Source: Mitsuaria sp. GD03876 | Lineage (GTDB): Bacteria > Pseudomonadota > Gammaproteobacteria > Burkholderiales > Burkholderiaceae_C | Length of the DNA stretch: 64,000 nucleotides | NCBI RefSeq assembly: GCF_029840635.1 | Contig: NZ_JAOCCU010000003.1 | Location: forward strand, 124,001 to 188,000 | Direction of reading: 5' to 3' | In this document: positions 18,191 through 26,195 of the stretch, piece by piece | How positions within the stretch are numbered: the stretch's first letter is position 1 | How the letters are laid out: every line of letters starts with the position of its first letter | Notes under the pieces: model-generated | Databases searched by the model: none | What the model saw: only the letters and a program-made list of their open reading frames with translations | Told to the model about the DNA's origin: nothing | Translations under genes and position numbers: made by a program

Positions 18191-18241
18191 GTGGGGGGCT
18201 GGGGGAGGGGGAGGGGGCTTGGCGTTGGGGTGGGGGGTGGG
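18191..18241 (+). other. G-rich tract with quadruplex potential
   Basis: Seven runs of three to six G within 51 bases, separated by one- to nine-base spacers, on the plus strand. It lies between the kinase start and the PNPOx stop, where the plus strand is template for both genes. Four closely spaced G runs (18193-18217) satisfy the usual quadruplex rule. No gene overlaps it. Confidence 0.6.
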
Positions 18242-18253
18242 CGTCCATCGATC

Positions 18254-18341
18254 GAAGCCGGGGGGCCCGGTGCCCCCTTGCGCTCAATTTCCTCCTCGCC
18301 GCTCGGAATTCGCTCCAGGTGGCACCGGGCCCCCCGGCTTC
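18254..18341. repeat. Perfect 21-bp inverted repeat with 46-bp loop
   Basis: The arm at 18254-18274 (GAAGCCGGGGGGCCCGGTGCC is 21 bases; key core CCGGGGGGCCCGG) is exactly mirrored at 18321-18341. It begins 35 bases past the PNPOx stop codon. The arms are very GC-rich and would give a strong RNA stem or DNA cruciform; there is no T-run. It may act as a transcription barrier or be a non-autonomous repeat. Confidence 0.75.
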
Positions 18342-18375
18342 TCCAAGCCGCTCACTGCCACCAGACCGCGCGGCG

Positions 18376-19314
18376 TCACGTAGGGCTCGGAACCACGAAC
18401 TGCGGCGCGAGGCGCGCCTCGCTCCAGCGCCAAGGCAAGGCGCTCGGGCGTCGTAACGCCGCGGTGACGCGCAGGCGCACCTCGCGCTCGTCGTCGCCCG
18501 TCCACACCACCTCGGCCTCCGCGGCCAGATGCAGCAACTCGCCGGTGGCGTAGTCCGGAATCAGCAGCCCCGCGCGCGGATGCCGCATCAGATTGCCCAA
18601 GGTCATGAAGAACCGATTGCCCGGGAAGTCCGGCAGGCGCAACTCGATGCCGCCATCCAACCGACGATGCGCCCTCACGAATCCCGGCGGGCCGCCACGG
18701 TGCGACACGTCGACGCCCTCCGCGCGACCGTCACCCGGCACTGGGGCCGACGCGCTGGCGATGAAGACCGTGTCCGCCGCGGCGATCCGCGCCAGCGCCG
18801 GGTCGTCGAGCGCCGCATCCAGCGCCCTCGCAAGGCCCGGCGGCGTGTCGTCCCACGCCAGTGGATCGCGCGCCTGGATGTACTTCGGGCAGTTGCCGAA
18901 GCTCTGCACGACATCGACCCGCAACCCGTCATCCGACAGCGCCGCGAGCCGCCCATTCATCCGGTTGCGGCGCCGCGTGTGCGGCTCCAGGCCGAGCAGG
19001 CCCACCGGCGCGCCCAGGCCGTGCGCCCGCAGCGCGGCCAGCGCCGGGTCCTGGCCATCGAGCGGCGCGGCGATCGCCATCGTCCGCGCATCCGGCGTGG
19101 TGACGAACCCCGGCGGCCCGGCCAGCATCGTCGCCCACGGCTGCCCCGCCGCGTCGAGCGCGCCCAGCAGCATCGTCGGCAGCTTGCCGAACAGCTCGCG
19201 GTGCTGGTCCGGCATGTGGTCGCGGATCACCTGCGCGCCGATCTCGGCCAGGCGCTCGCGCATGCCGATGCGCGCCTGCATCGCCTGTTCGCCCTCATGC
19301 CAGCTCGCGTCCAT
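18376..19314 (-). CDS. Pyridoxamine 5'-phosphate oxidase-like FMN-binding protein
   Basis: A 312-residue cytosolic protein of the PNPOx split-barrel superfamily. The recognisable barrel segments are TMLLGALDAAGQPWATML (about 47-64), HTRRRNRMNGRLA, QSFGNCPKYIQAR (about 138-150) and GNLMRHPRAGLLI near the end. The NCPKYIQ block marks the subgroup of flavin-binding proteins annotated as pyridoxamine 5'-phosphate oxidase family; their real substrates are mostly unknown. It starts 10 bases after the GST gene and is surely in the same transcript. The pair faces a LysR gene, suggesting a detoxification or redox function under that regulator. Confidence 0.82.
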   Translation of the reverse strand: MDASWHEGEQAMQARIGMRERLAEIGAQVIRDHMPDQHRELFGKLPTMLLGALDAAGQPWATMLAGPPGFVTTPDARTMAIAAPLDGQDPALAALRAHGLGAPVGLLGLEPHTRRRNRMNGRLAALSDDGLRVDVVQSFGNCPKYIQARDPLAWDDTPPGLARALDAALDDPALARIAAADTVFIASASAPVPGDGRAEGVDVSHRGGPPGFVRAHRRLDGGIELRLPDFPGNRFFMTLGNLMRHPRAGLLIPDYATGELLHLAAEAEVVWTGDDEREVRLRVTAALRRPSALPWRWSEARLAPQFVVPSPT

Positions 19315-19324
19315 GGCGGCGGCC

Positions 19325-19951
19325 TCAGAGCGTGTCAGGCAGCGGCACGAAGCCCGGCAGCGCCTCGATGCGCCTGAGCCAGCCGCGCAGCCTCGGATAG
19401 TCGCTCAGCGACACGCCGCCGATCGGCGCCTGCGCCGTGTAGCCGTAGAACGAGAGGTCGGCCAGCATCGGCCGGTCCGCGACCAGGAAGGCGGTGCGGG
19501 ACAACTGCTCCTCGACCCGCGCGAACAGCGTGTGCCCGAGCGCCTGCGACGCCGGATCGACCGGCAGCCCGGTCAACGCGCGGTAGCGCGGCGACGCCGC
19601 GCCCGGCCCCAGCAGGCTGACCGACAGGCTGAACCAGCGCTGCTGCCACGCGGCCTCGAGCGCGTCGCGCGGCAGCCAGCCGGCGTCCGGCGCGTACCGC
19701 GACGCCAGGTAGACCAGGATCGCATTGCTCTCCGGCAGCACGAGCTCGCCATCCTCGATCACCGGCACCTGGCCCAGCGCGTTCAGCGCCAGGAAGGCCG
19801 GCTGCTTGTGCTCGCCACCCGGCAGGTCGATCTCGACCACGGTGTAAGGCAGGTCCAGCATCGACAGCAGCAGCTCGACGCGGTGGCAATGTCCCGACGC
19901 CGCGAGGCGGTGCAGGCGCAGCGGGGCGGACGGACGGGGGGCGGCGTTCAT
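19325..19951 (-). CDS. Glutathione S-transferase family protein
   Basis: A 208-residue cytosolic GST. The thioredoxin-like N-domain (about 10-85) carries the glutathione-binding signature around QVPVIEDGELVLPESNAIL, and the helical C-domain follows with the N-capping motif near ADLSFYGY. The ATG at 19951 has GGAG five bases upstream. The enzyme conjugates or reduces an unidentified compound with glutathione. It is the first gene of a GST-PNPOx pair divergent from the LysR gene, with a 127-base shared region carrying a palindromic operator candidate. Confidence 0.9.
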   Translation of the reverse strand: MNAAPRPSAPLRLHRLAASGHCHRVELLLSMLDLPYTVVEIDLPGGEHKQPAFLALNALGQVPVIEDGELVLPESNAILVYLASRYAPDAGWLPRDALEAAWQQRWFSLSVSLLGPGAASPRYRALTGLPVDPASQALGHTLFARVEEQLSRTAFLVADRPMLADLSFYGYTAQAPIGGVSLSDYPRLRGWLRRIEALPGFVPLPDTL

Positions 19952-19992
19952 GGAGGCTCCAGCGGGGGAATCGAAGGCCTCTACCGTATCTC

Positions 19993-20042
19993 TTGCAGTC
20001 GACGATTGGAATGATGGTTGCCGATCATTCAGAATTGCAGTC
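19993..20042. promoter_or_regulatory. Palindrome and direct repeats, LysR operator candidate
   Basis: GAATGAT (20009-20015) and ATCATTC (20024-20030) form a perfect 7-bp inverted repeat with an 8-base spacer. It is flanked by two copies of TTGCAGTC (19993-20000 and 20035-20042), 42 bases apart, which is four helical turns. The site is in the region shared by the GST gene and the LysR gene, where such regulators bind. Confidence 0.6.
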
Positions 20043-20078
20043 ATCGAAATAATGAGGCGCGACCGCGCCGCCCGGCCC

Positions 20079-20993
20079 ATGGACCACCTCGACCGCCTGC
20101 GCTGTTTCATCGCCGTCGCGGACACGCAGAGCTTCGCCGCCGCGGCGCGCCGCCTGGGGTGTTCGGCGCCGGCCGCCACGCGCGCGATCGCGGCGCTGGA
20201 GCAGCGGCTGGGCGTGCAGCTGTTCCAGCGCAGCACGCGCTCGGTGCGACTGACCGAGGCCGGCGAGCGCTTCGTCGTCGACTGCCGGCGCATCCTGGCC
20301 GACCTGGACGAATCGGAAGCCACCGCCGCCGGCGCGCAGGCCGAGCCCGCCGGGCTGCTGGCGCTGACGGCGCCCTCGATGTTCGGCCGGCTGCATGTCG
20401 CGCCGATCGCGGCGGAGTTCCTGCACCGCCATCCCCGCATCCGGATGAAGCTGCTGCTGGTGGACCGCGTCGTGTCGCTGGTGGACGAGGCGCAGGACCT
20501 GGCCGTGCGGATCGCCCATCTGCCCGATTCCGGCCTGACCGCGGTGCCGGTGGGCGCGATGCGGCGGGTGATCGTGGCGGCGCCGGACTACCTCGCTCGC
20601 GTTGGCGAACCGGCGTCGCCGCGGGACCTGGTGGGGCATCGGATCGTCGGCGGCTATTTCGACGGACAGGGCATGACGCCGTGGCGTTTCCGCGAGGGAT
20701 CGCAGGCGCTGACGCCGACGTTGATGGTCAACGACAGCGCTGCGGCGATCGCGGCCGCGGTGGCTGGCGTGGGGCTGGTGCGCTGCCAGCTGTACCAGGC
20801 GGTGGACGCGGTGCTGGACGGCCGCCTGCGCATCGTGCTGGCGGACCACGAGATCCCCGCCGCGCCGGTGCATCTGGTGCACGCGGCGGGCCGGCGGGTG
20901 CCGGCCACGCTGCGCCTGCTGATCGACTTCCTGGCCGAGCGGCTGCGTGCCCAGCCGGTGCTGGGGGGTGAGGCTTACCTGCGCGATGCGTGA
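20079..20993 (+). CDS. LysR family transcriptional regulator
   Basis: A 304-residue regulator. The winged helix-turn-helix occupies residues 1-60 (MDHLDRLRCFIAVADTQSF, SAPAATRAIAALEQRLG) and the substrate-binding fold about 90-295. It starts with the conserved MDHL at 20079; an in-frame ATG at 20052 is less likely. It belongs to the CrgA-like group common in Burkholderiales. Divergent orientation to the GST-PNPOx pair, with a palindrome between, suggests it controls that pair and itself. Its 3' end overlaps the convergent gene downstream by 19 bases. Confidence 0.92.
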   Translation: MDHLDRLRCFIAVADTQSFAAAARRLGCSAPAATRAIAALEQRLGVQLFQRSTRSVRLTEAGERFVVDCRRILADLDESEATAAGAQAEPAGLLALTAPSMFGRLHVAPIAAEFLHRHPRIRMKLLLVDRVVSLVDEAQDLAVRIAHLPDSGLTAVPVGAMRRVIVAAPDYLARVGEPASPRDLVGHRIVGGYFDGQGMTPWRFREGSQALTPTLMVNDSAAAIAAAVAGVGLVRCQLYQAVDAVLDGRLRIVLADHEIPAAPVHLVHAAGRRVPATLRLLIDFLAERLRAQPVLGGEAYLRDA

Positions 20994-21766
20994 GGCGCGC
21001 CCGCCGGGGCCCGGTCAGCGGGGTCCGACGGACCGGGCTGCGGGGCCTTCCGCGCGGCCGGATACGGTTGGGCCTGCTGCCGGAGGGAGAGACGCGCGCG
21101 CGCGGAGATCGCCGTCGGGCCCGGAGACGTCTCCTCGACCAGGCGCTTGAGCGCCTGCAGCCAGATGTCGAAGAGGGGCAGGGTGCTGGCCTTGTCGAGC
21201 TCGAAGAGCACGTCGTTGATGGCGTCCTGGTGGGGCGAGCGTGGCGCGCTCGAGGCGCTCATGACCGGATTCAGGCGCCGATGCCGTTCGAGCAGCGCAT
21301 GTTCCCGGTTCAGCCGTTCCGCGAAGGCCACCGGCTCATCGCGGCACAGGCGTTCGAGCGCCTGGCAGGCCGCGGCGTGATGCGCGAGCGAGCGCCGCAG
21401 GAGTTCCTGTTCGATCGCGCTGAGCCGCTCCTGGCCGAGCAGCTCCTCCACCTTCACCTCCATCCGGTGCAGCCGCTGCAGGCGCTCCGGCAGCCGCGCC
21501 GACTGCCTCAGCAGCCGCGACAGGAGCGGACGCGGCGTGGCCGCGTCGCCGTGCTCCAGCACGTCGAGCCGATGCCTGGCGGCCCGCAGCTTCTCCTTGA
21601 AGCAGGCACGCTGCTGTTCGGCGATCGACACAGGATCGGGCGGACGGGGCTCGACGGCCTCGGCCTCGGCCTCGGGCTCGTCCGGGAACCATTGGTCGTA
21701 CAGCGACCAGGCAGTGCCGGGCGCATCGGGCGCGCCGCCGGCGGGGGAGGGAAAGGGAAGGTTCAT
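20975..21766 (-). CDS. Hypothetical helical protein
   Basis: A 263-residue, probably cytosolic protein. The first 45 residues are proline/glutamate-rich (DEPEAEAEAVEPRPPDP); the middle (about 50-170) is long amphipathic helix rich in Leu, Arg, Glu and His; the end is basic and proline-rich. The segment LFELDKASTLPLFDIWLQALKRLV may be a folded core. No family recognised. It follows topB by 42 bases on the same strand, with a stem-loop directly before its ATG and no Shine-Dalgarno visible, so expression may depend on topB translation or structure. Confidence 0.6.
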   Translation of the reverse strand: MNLPFPSPAGGAPDAPGTAWSLYDQWFPDEPEAEAEAVEPRPPDPVSIAEQQRACFKEKLRAARHRLDVLEHGDAATPRPLLSRLLRQSARLPERLQRLHRMEVKVEELLGQERLSAIEQELLRRSLAHHAAACQALERLCRDEPVAFAERLNREHALLERHRRLNPVMSASSAPRSPHQDAINDVLFELDKASTLPLFDIWLQALKRLVEETSPGPTAISARARLSLRQQAQPYPAARKAPQPGPSDPADRAPAGAPHASRR

Positions 21767-21800
21767 CTCAGGGACCCGCGGAAACCGAAGGGCCCCTGAG
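21767..21800 (-). promoter_or_regulatory. Stem-loop abutting the start codon of the gene at 21766
   Basis: CTCAGGGACCC (21767-21777) pairs with GGGCCCCTGAG (21790-21800), 11 bp with one mismatch and a 12-base loop. The stem ends at the base before the ATG. It could end topB transcription or block initiation at the downstream gene. Confidence 0.45.
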
Positions 21801-21808
21801 TCGGGCGA

Positions 21809-24439
21809 TCAGCCCTTCGCGGTCGCCTTCTTCGCGGCGACCTTCTTGGCCGCCGGCTTCGCGCCGGGCTTGGCGGCGCGGGGTTCGAACTCGAACACCA
21901 CCTTGCCTTCCTTGCGGTCGTAGGTCAGGAAGGCCTTGAACTTGCGGCGGGTCTTGTTGGAGACGAAGTTCTCCAGCAGGCCGGTCTTGCCGGTCTCCAG
22001 CAGCTTGCCCATCTGCTCGGGCTCGATGGGCTGCTGCAGGATGATCTTGCCGCTCTTGAAGTCGCAGGTGATCTTGTCGCCGACCGCGTGCTCGCAGACG
22101 TAGTTGCTGCCGAAGTCGAAGACGCGGCCATTGCACTTGGGGCAGCGGCCCAGCGGCGTGTGGCCGCTGAAGTCCACCGGCTCGCCGTTCTCCTCGGCCT
22201 TCTTGGCGTCCTCGCCGAAGTCGAACTCCAGCTTCCAGTTGTCGATCTCGGGATCGAACACCAGCGCCAGCTCGGCGGTGAAGGGCCAGCCCGCCTTGGA
22301 GCGGAAACCCTCCAGCGGACCGACCTTCTTGTCGCGCAGGAAGGCCTCGACCTCGTGCAGCTCGAAGCTGCGGCCGCCCGGGATCTTGGGGATCGAGAAG
22401 CCGCAGCCTTCCGCGTCGCCGCCCTTGCCGGTGCAGGTGAAGCGGCGGTAGTTCTCCTTGACCACGCCGCCGCACTTCGGGCACGGCGTCTTCAGCGTCG
22501 CGTAGTCGCCGGGGATGGTGTCGCGGTCGTATTCCTTGGCCTTGCGCACGACCTTCTCGGTCATCGCGGCGATCTCGGCCATGAAGTCCTCGCGCTTGAG
22601 GCGGCCCTTCTCCATCTCGGACAGCTGGAACTCCCAGTTGCCGGTCAGCTCGGGCTTGGACAGCTCGTCCACGCCCAGGCCGCGCAGCAGCGTCATCAGT
22701 TGGAAGGCCTTGGCGGTGGGGATCAGCTCGCGGCCCTCGCGCAGCATGTACTTCTCGGCCAGCAGGCCTTCGATGATCGCGGCGCGCGTGGCTGGCGTGC
22801 CCAGGCCCTTCTCGGCCATCGCCTCGCGCAGCTCGTCGTCGTCGACCAGCTTGCCCGCGCCTTCCATCGCCGACAGCAGCGTCGCTTCGGTGTAGCGCGC
22901 CGGCGGCTTGGTCACCAGCGCCTTGACGTCGGTGCCCTCGGTGCGCACGACCTCGCCGGTCTTGACCGGCACCAGCATCGCGCCGCTGGTGCCCGGCTCG
23001 GCGTTCTCGTCGGTCGCCTCCTTGCCGTAGACCGCCTGCCAGCCCGGCTTGACCAGCACCTTGCCGTTGGTCTGGAACGCATAGGACCTCGCCGGCGTCT
23101 TCACCGTCGAGATCCGCGTCGTGACCTGGAATTCCGCCGGCGGGAAGAACACCGCCAGGAAGCGCTTGACGACCATGTCGTAGAGCTTGGCCTCGGCCTC
23201 GGTGAGGCTGCGCGGCGCCTGCAGCGTCGGGATGATCGCGAAGTGGTCCGACACCTTCGTGTTGTCGAAGACCTTCTTGGTCGGCTTGATGTAGCCGTTG
23301 TCCAGCGCGGTGCGCGCATGCGGCGCCAGCGCCTGCAGCGGACCGGGCAGGTCCTCGTTGGCGATCATCCGCGCCGTTTCCTTGGCGACGTTGAGGTAGT
23401 CCTCGGGCAGGTAGCGCGAGTCCGTCCGCGGGTAGGTCAGCACCTTGTGCTTCTCGTACAGCGCCTGCGCCAGGCCCAGCGTCGTCTTGGCCGAGAAGCC
23501 GAAGCGCGAGTTCGCCTCGCGCTGCAGCGTCGTCAGGTCGTACAGCCCCGGGCTGGCCGTGGTGCTGGGCTTGGACTCCTCGGTCACCGTGGCCGGCTGG
23601 CCCTTGGCGGCCGCGGCGATCGCATCGGCCTCGGCCTGCGTCCAGACGCGGTCGGCGCGCTGTTCGGGGTCCTCGGCGTTCTTCTTGAAGGCGGGATCGA
23701 ACCACTTGCCCTCGTACTGGCCGGCCTCGGCGTCGAAGGTGCCGCGGATCTCCCAGTAATCGCGGTAGACGTGCTTGCGGATCTTCTCCTCGCGCTCGAC
23801 CACGATGGACAGCGTGGGCGTCTGCACGCGGCCGACGGTGGTCAGGAAGAAACCGCCGTCGCGCGAGTTGAACGCGGTCATCGCCCGCGTGCCGTTGATG
23901 CCCACCAGCCAGTCGGCCTCGGAGCGGCAGCGCGCGGCGTCGGCCAGCGGCAGCATCTGCTGGTCGGTGCGCAGGCGCTCGAAGCCCTCGCGGATCGCCT
24001 GCGGCGTCATCGACTGCAGCCACAGCCGGCTCACCGGCTTGTTGACCTGCGCCTTGGCCGTGCCGGCGTACTGGACGATCAGGCGGAAGATCAGTTCCCC
24101 TTCGCGCCCCGCGTCGCAGGCGTTGATCAGCGAGGTCACGTCCTTGCGCTTGATCAGCTTGACCAGCGCGTTGAGCCGGCCCTTGCTCTTGTCGATCGGA
24201 TTGAGGTCGAAGTGCGGCGGGATCACCGGCAGGTGGGCGAAGCTCCACTTGCCGCGCTTCACGTCGAATTCCTCCGGCGCCTTGATCTCCACCAGGTGGC
24301 CGACGGCCGAGCTGACGACGTACTCGTCGTTCTCGAAATACTCGTCGTGCTTCTCGAACTTGCCCGACTGCGCGGTCAGCGCCTTGACGATGTCCTGCGC
24401 CACCGACGGCTTCTCCGCGATCACCAATGCCTTGCTCAT
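21809..24439 (-). CDS. topB: DNA topoisomerase III
   Basis: An 876-residue type IA topoisomerase. The Toprim domain begins at once (LVIAEKPSVAQ) with the acidic motif DAGREGE at about 109-115. The catalytic tyrosine is Y336 in TYPRTDSRYL. Near the end two cysteine clusters (TPCPKCGG and RCPKCNGR) look like topoisomerase zinc ribbons, and the last 25 residues are Lys/Ala-rich, a likely DNA-binding tail. It relaxes and decatenates DNA by passing single strands. The ATG at 24439 starts the conserved MSKALVIAEKPS. The upstream region is shared with the SET gene and carries a Z-DNA-prone tract. Confidence 0.95.
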   Translation of the reverse strand: MSKALVIAEKPSVAQDIVKALTAQSGKFEKHDEYFENDEYVVSSAVGHLVEIKAPEEFDVKRGKWSFAHLPVIPPHFDLNPIDKSKGRLNALVKLIKRKDVTSLINACDAGREGELIFRLIVQYAGTAKAQVNKPVSRLWLQSMTPQAIREGFERLRTDQQMLPLADAARCRSEADWLVGINGTRAMTAFNSRDGGFFLTTVGRVQTPTLSIVVEREEKIRKHVYRDYWEIRGTFDAEAGQYEGKWFDPAFKKNAEDPEQRADRVWTQAEADAIAAAAKGQPATVTEESKPSTTASPGLYDLTTLQREANSRFGFSAKTTLGLAQALYEKHKVLTYPRTDSRYLPEDYLNVAKETARMIANEDLPGPLQALAPHARTALDNGYIKPTKKVFDNTKVSDHFAIIPTLQAPRSLTEAEAKLYDMVVKRFLAVFFPPAEFQVTTRISTVKTPARSYAFQTNGKVLVKPGWQAVYGKEATDENAEPGTSGAMLVPVKTGEVVRTEGTDVKALVTKPPARYTEATLLSAMEGAGKLVDDDELREAMAEKGLGTPATRAAIIEGLLAEKYMLREGRELIPTAKAFQLMTLLRGLGVDELSKPELTGNWEFQLSEMEKGRLKREDFMAEIAAMTEKVVRKAKEYDRDTIPGDYATLKTPCPKCGGVVKENYRRFTCTGKGGDAEGCGFSIPKIPGGRSFELHEVEAFLRDKKVGPLEGFRSKAGWPFTAELALVFDPEIDNWKLEFDFGEDAKKAEENGEPVDFSGHTPLGRCPKCNGRVFDFGSNYVCEHAVGDKITCDFKSGKIILQQPIEPEQMGKLLETGKTGLLENFVSNKTRRKFKAFLTYDRKEGKVVFEFEPRAAKPGAKPAAKKVAAKKATAKG

Positions 24440-24536
24440 TGCGCTTGCTTCTTTCGTCTTCGCTTGTCTTCGTTCAGGCGTGCCGAAACGACACGGTCGC
24501 CTGCCTACAATCCGGCCTCGCGCGCGCCCACGCACC

Positions 24537-24561
24537 TACGTACGTGTACACGCGCGCGCAC
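24537..24561. other. 25-base strictly alternating purine-pyrimidine tract
   Basis: From 24537 to 24561 every base alternates pyrimidine and purine, including TACGTACGTGTACACG and a CG-repeat half. A second CG-repeat run lies just upstream (about 24518-24527). Such tracts readily form left-handed DNA under negative supercoiling. It sits in the divergent promoter region of topB and the SET gene, directly before the latter's ATG. Confidence 0.7.
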
Positions 24562-24563
24562 CC

Positions 24564-25139
24564 ATGAATTCAATGTACCGGACTCGCTCCATGCCGCAAC
24601 AGCGTCCCGCCAGTGCCCCCGCGCCCGCCGACAAACCCGCGCAGGCCGGCAAGCCCGGTGCCCAGGCCACCGCCGCCGACTCCCCCCGCCGCGGCCCCCG
24701 CATCCAGGTCCGCGCCTCCGGCGTGCACGGCCGCGGCGTCTACGCGCTGGTGCCGCTGCAGGCCGGCGAGAAGCTCATCGAGTACAAGGGCGAACGCATC
24801 GACTGGGACGAGGCGCTGCGCCGCCATCCGCACGATCCGTCGCAGCCGGACCATACCTTCTACTTCCACCTCGAGACCGGCGGGGTCATCGACGCCGCCC
24901 ACGACGGCAACAAGGCCCGCTGGATCAACCACGCCTGCAGCCCCAACTGCGAGGCCCGCGAGCGCGACGGCCGCGTGTTCATCCACGCGCTGACCGACAT
25001 CTCGCCGGGCGAAGAACTCTTCTATGACTACGGCCTGGTGATCGACGAACGCTATACGCCCAAGCTGAAGAAGCGGTTCGAATGCCGCTGCGGCACCCCG
25101 GGCTGCCGCGGCACGATGCTCGCGCCCAAGGGCCGCTGA
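24564..25139 (+). CDS. SET domain-containing protein (putative protein lysine methyltransferase)
   Basis: A protein of 191 residues, or 182 if it starts at the ATG at 24591. After a Pro/Ala-rich N-terminal tail (about 45 residues) comes a complete SET domain: SGVHGRGVYA, the cofactor-binding motif WINHACSPNCEA (NHxCxPN), and GEELFYDYG with the active-site tyrosine. A post-SET cysteine cluster CRCGTPGCRG ends the protein, as in eukaryotic-type enzymes. It should transfer methyl from S-adenosylmethionine to lysine in some protein; the target in bacteria is unknown. The gene is divergent from topB. Confidence 0.9.
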   Translation: MNSMYRTRSMPQQRPASAPAPADKPAQAGKPGAQATAADSPRRGPRIQVRASGVHGRGVYALVPLQAGEKLIEYKGERIDWDEALRRHPHDPSQPDHTFYFHLETGGVIDAAHDGNKARWINHACSPNCEARERDGRVFIHALTDISPGEELFYDYGLVIDERYTPKLKKRFECRCGTPGCRGTMLAPKGR

Positions 25140-25331
25140 GGCGCCGAGGGGCGCACAGGGGGTCGCCGGGCCGCCGCGGCGCCGGGGGACCCTGTCAGGT
25201 CCTACAGCCACCGATTCATGGTGGCGACGGGCCGGGGGCGTGCTTCTCCCTCTAGACTCCGACCATTCACGACCACCGGGCCGCCAGGCCCGGGAAGACC
25301 AAGACGGGATCGCAAGATCACATTCGCGGCG

Positions 25332-26189
25332 ATGCAAGAACATCAGAACTGGGGCGCCGAAGCCCTCTGGCAAGACCTGGAGCCGCTGCTCCCGGGGCTC
25401 AGCATCGAGGTGCTGGCGCGGGTCGAATCGACCAACGCGACCTTGATCGAGCGCGTGCGGCGCGACGAAGGCATCGCCGCGGCCGGTGGCCGCGCGGGCG
25501 ACCGTCCCTACGGCCGCCGCCAGCACGACCTCCACCCCTGCCTGCTGATCGCCGAGCACCAGACCCACGGCCGCGGCCGACAGGGCCGCAGCTGGCACAG
25601 CACCGCCGGCGCGTCGCTGACGTTCTCGCTGTCGCTGCCGCTGGAGATGACGGACTGGTCCGGGCTGTCGCTGGTCGTGGGCGCGGCGATCGCCGAGGGG
25701 CTGGACCCCGACGGCCGCCGCCTCGGCCTGAAGTGGCCCAACGACCTGTGGCTCGACGACCGCAAGCTCGGCGGCATCCTGATCGAGACGGTGCCCGCCG
25801 GCTCGTCGCGCATGGCCGTGGTGGGCGTGGGCCTGAACGTGTCGGACCGGGCGCGGGTGGCGGATTCGCAGCTCAACACCGGCTTCGCCTGCCTGCAGGA
25901 ACTGATCCCGGACATCACCCCGCCGCAGGCGCTGGCGCGGCTGGCGCCGTCGCTGGTGAAGGCGCTCGCCGCCTTCGCGGCCGACGGCTTCGGCGCCTGG
26001 CGCGAGCGCTTCGCCCGGCGCGACCTGCTGCAGGGCAAGGCGATCACCGCCGGCCTGCTGGAAGGCATCGCCGCCGGCGTCAACGAGCGCGGCGAACTGC
26101 TGATCGACACCGCCCAGGGCCGCCAGGTCGTCAGCGGCGGCGAGGTCAGCGTGCGGCTGGGCGGCACGTCCGCCGGCGCGCAGGGATAA
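25332..26189 (+). CDS. birA: Biotin--[acetyl-CoA-carboxylase] ligase
   Basis: A 285-residue cytosolic ligase that makes biotinyl-AMP and transfers biotin to the carboxyl-carrier protein. The catalytic domain shows ARVESTNATLIE, the biotin/ATP loop HGRGRQGRSWHS and the strand WPNDLWLDDRKLGGILIE. There is no N-terminal DNA-binding domain, so it is not a BirA repressor. A charged insertion (about residues 40-65) precedes the GRGRQGR loop. The ATG at 25332 gives the usual N-terminus; the open frame upstream to 25218 is arginine/proline-rich and not conserved-looking. The next gene starts 6 bases after its stop. Confidence 0.94.
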   Translation: MQEHQNWGAEALWQDLEPLLPGLSIEVLARVESTNATLIERVRRDEGIAAAGGRAGDRPYGRRQHDLHPCLLIAEHQTHGRGRQGRSWHSTAGASLTFSLSLPLEMTDWSGLSLVVGAAIAEGLDPDGRRLGLKWPNDLWLDDRKLGGILIETVPAGSSRMAVVGVGLNVSDRARVADSQLNTGFACLQELIPDITPPQALARLAPSLVKALAAFAADGFGAWRERFARRDLLQGKAITAGLLEGIAAGVNERGELLIDTAQGRQVVSGGEVSVRLGGTSAGAQG

Positions 26190-26195
26190 GGCCCG

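Noticed and set aside
18254-18341. Inverted repeats of an insertion sequence
   Set aside because: Only 46 bases lie between the arms, with no transposase and no target duplication seen.
22088-25027. A plus-strand frame of about 980 codons running over topB into the SET gene
   Set aside because: It is antisense to topB and in a wrong frame in the SET gene, with no recognisable domain.
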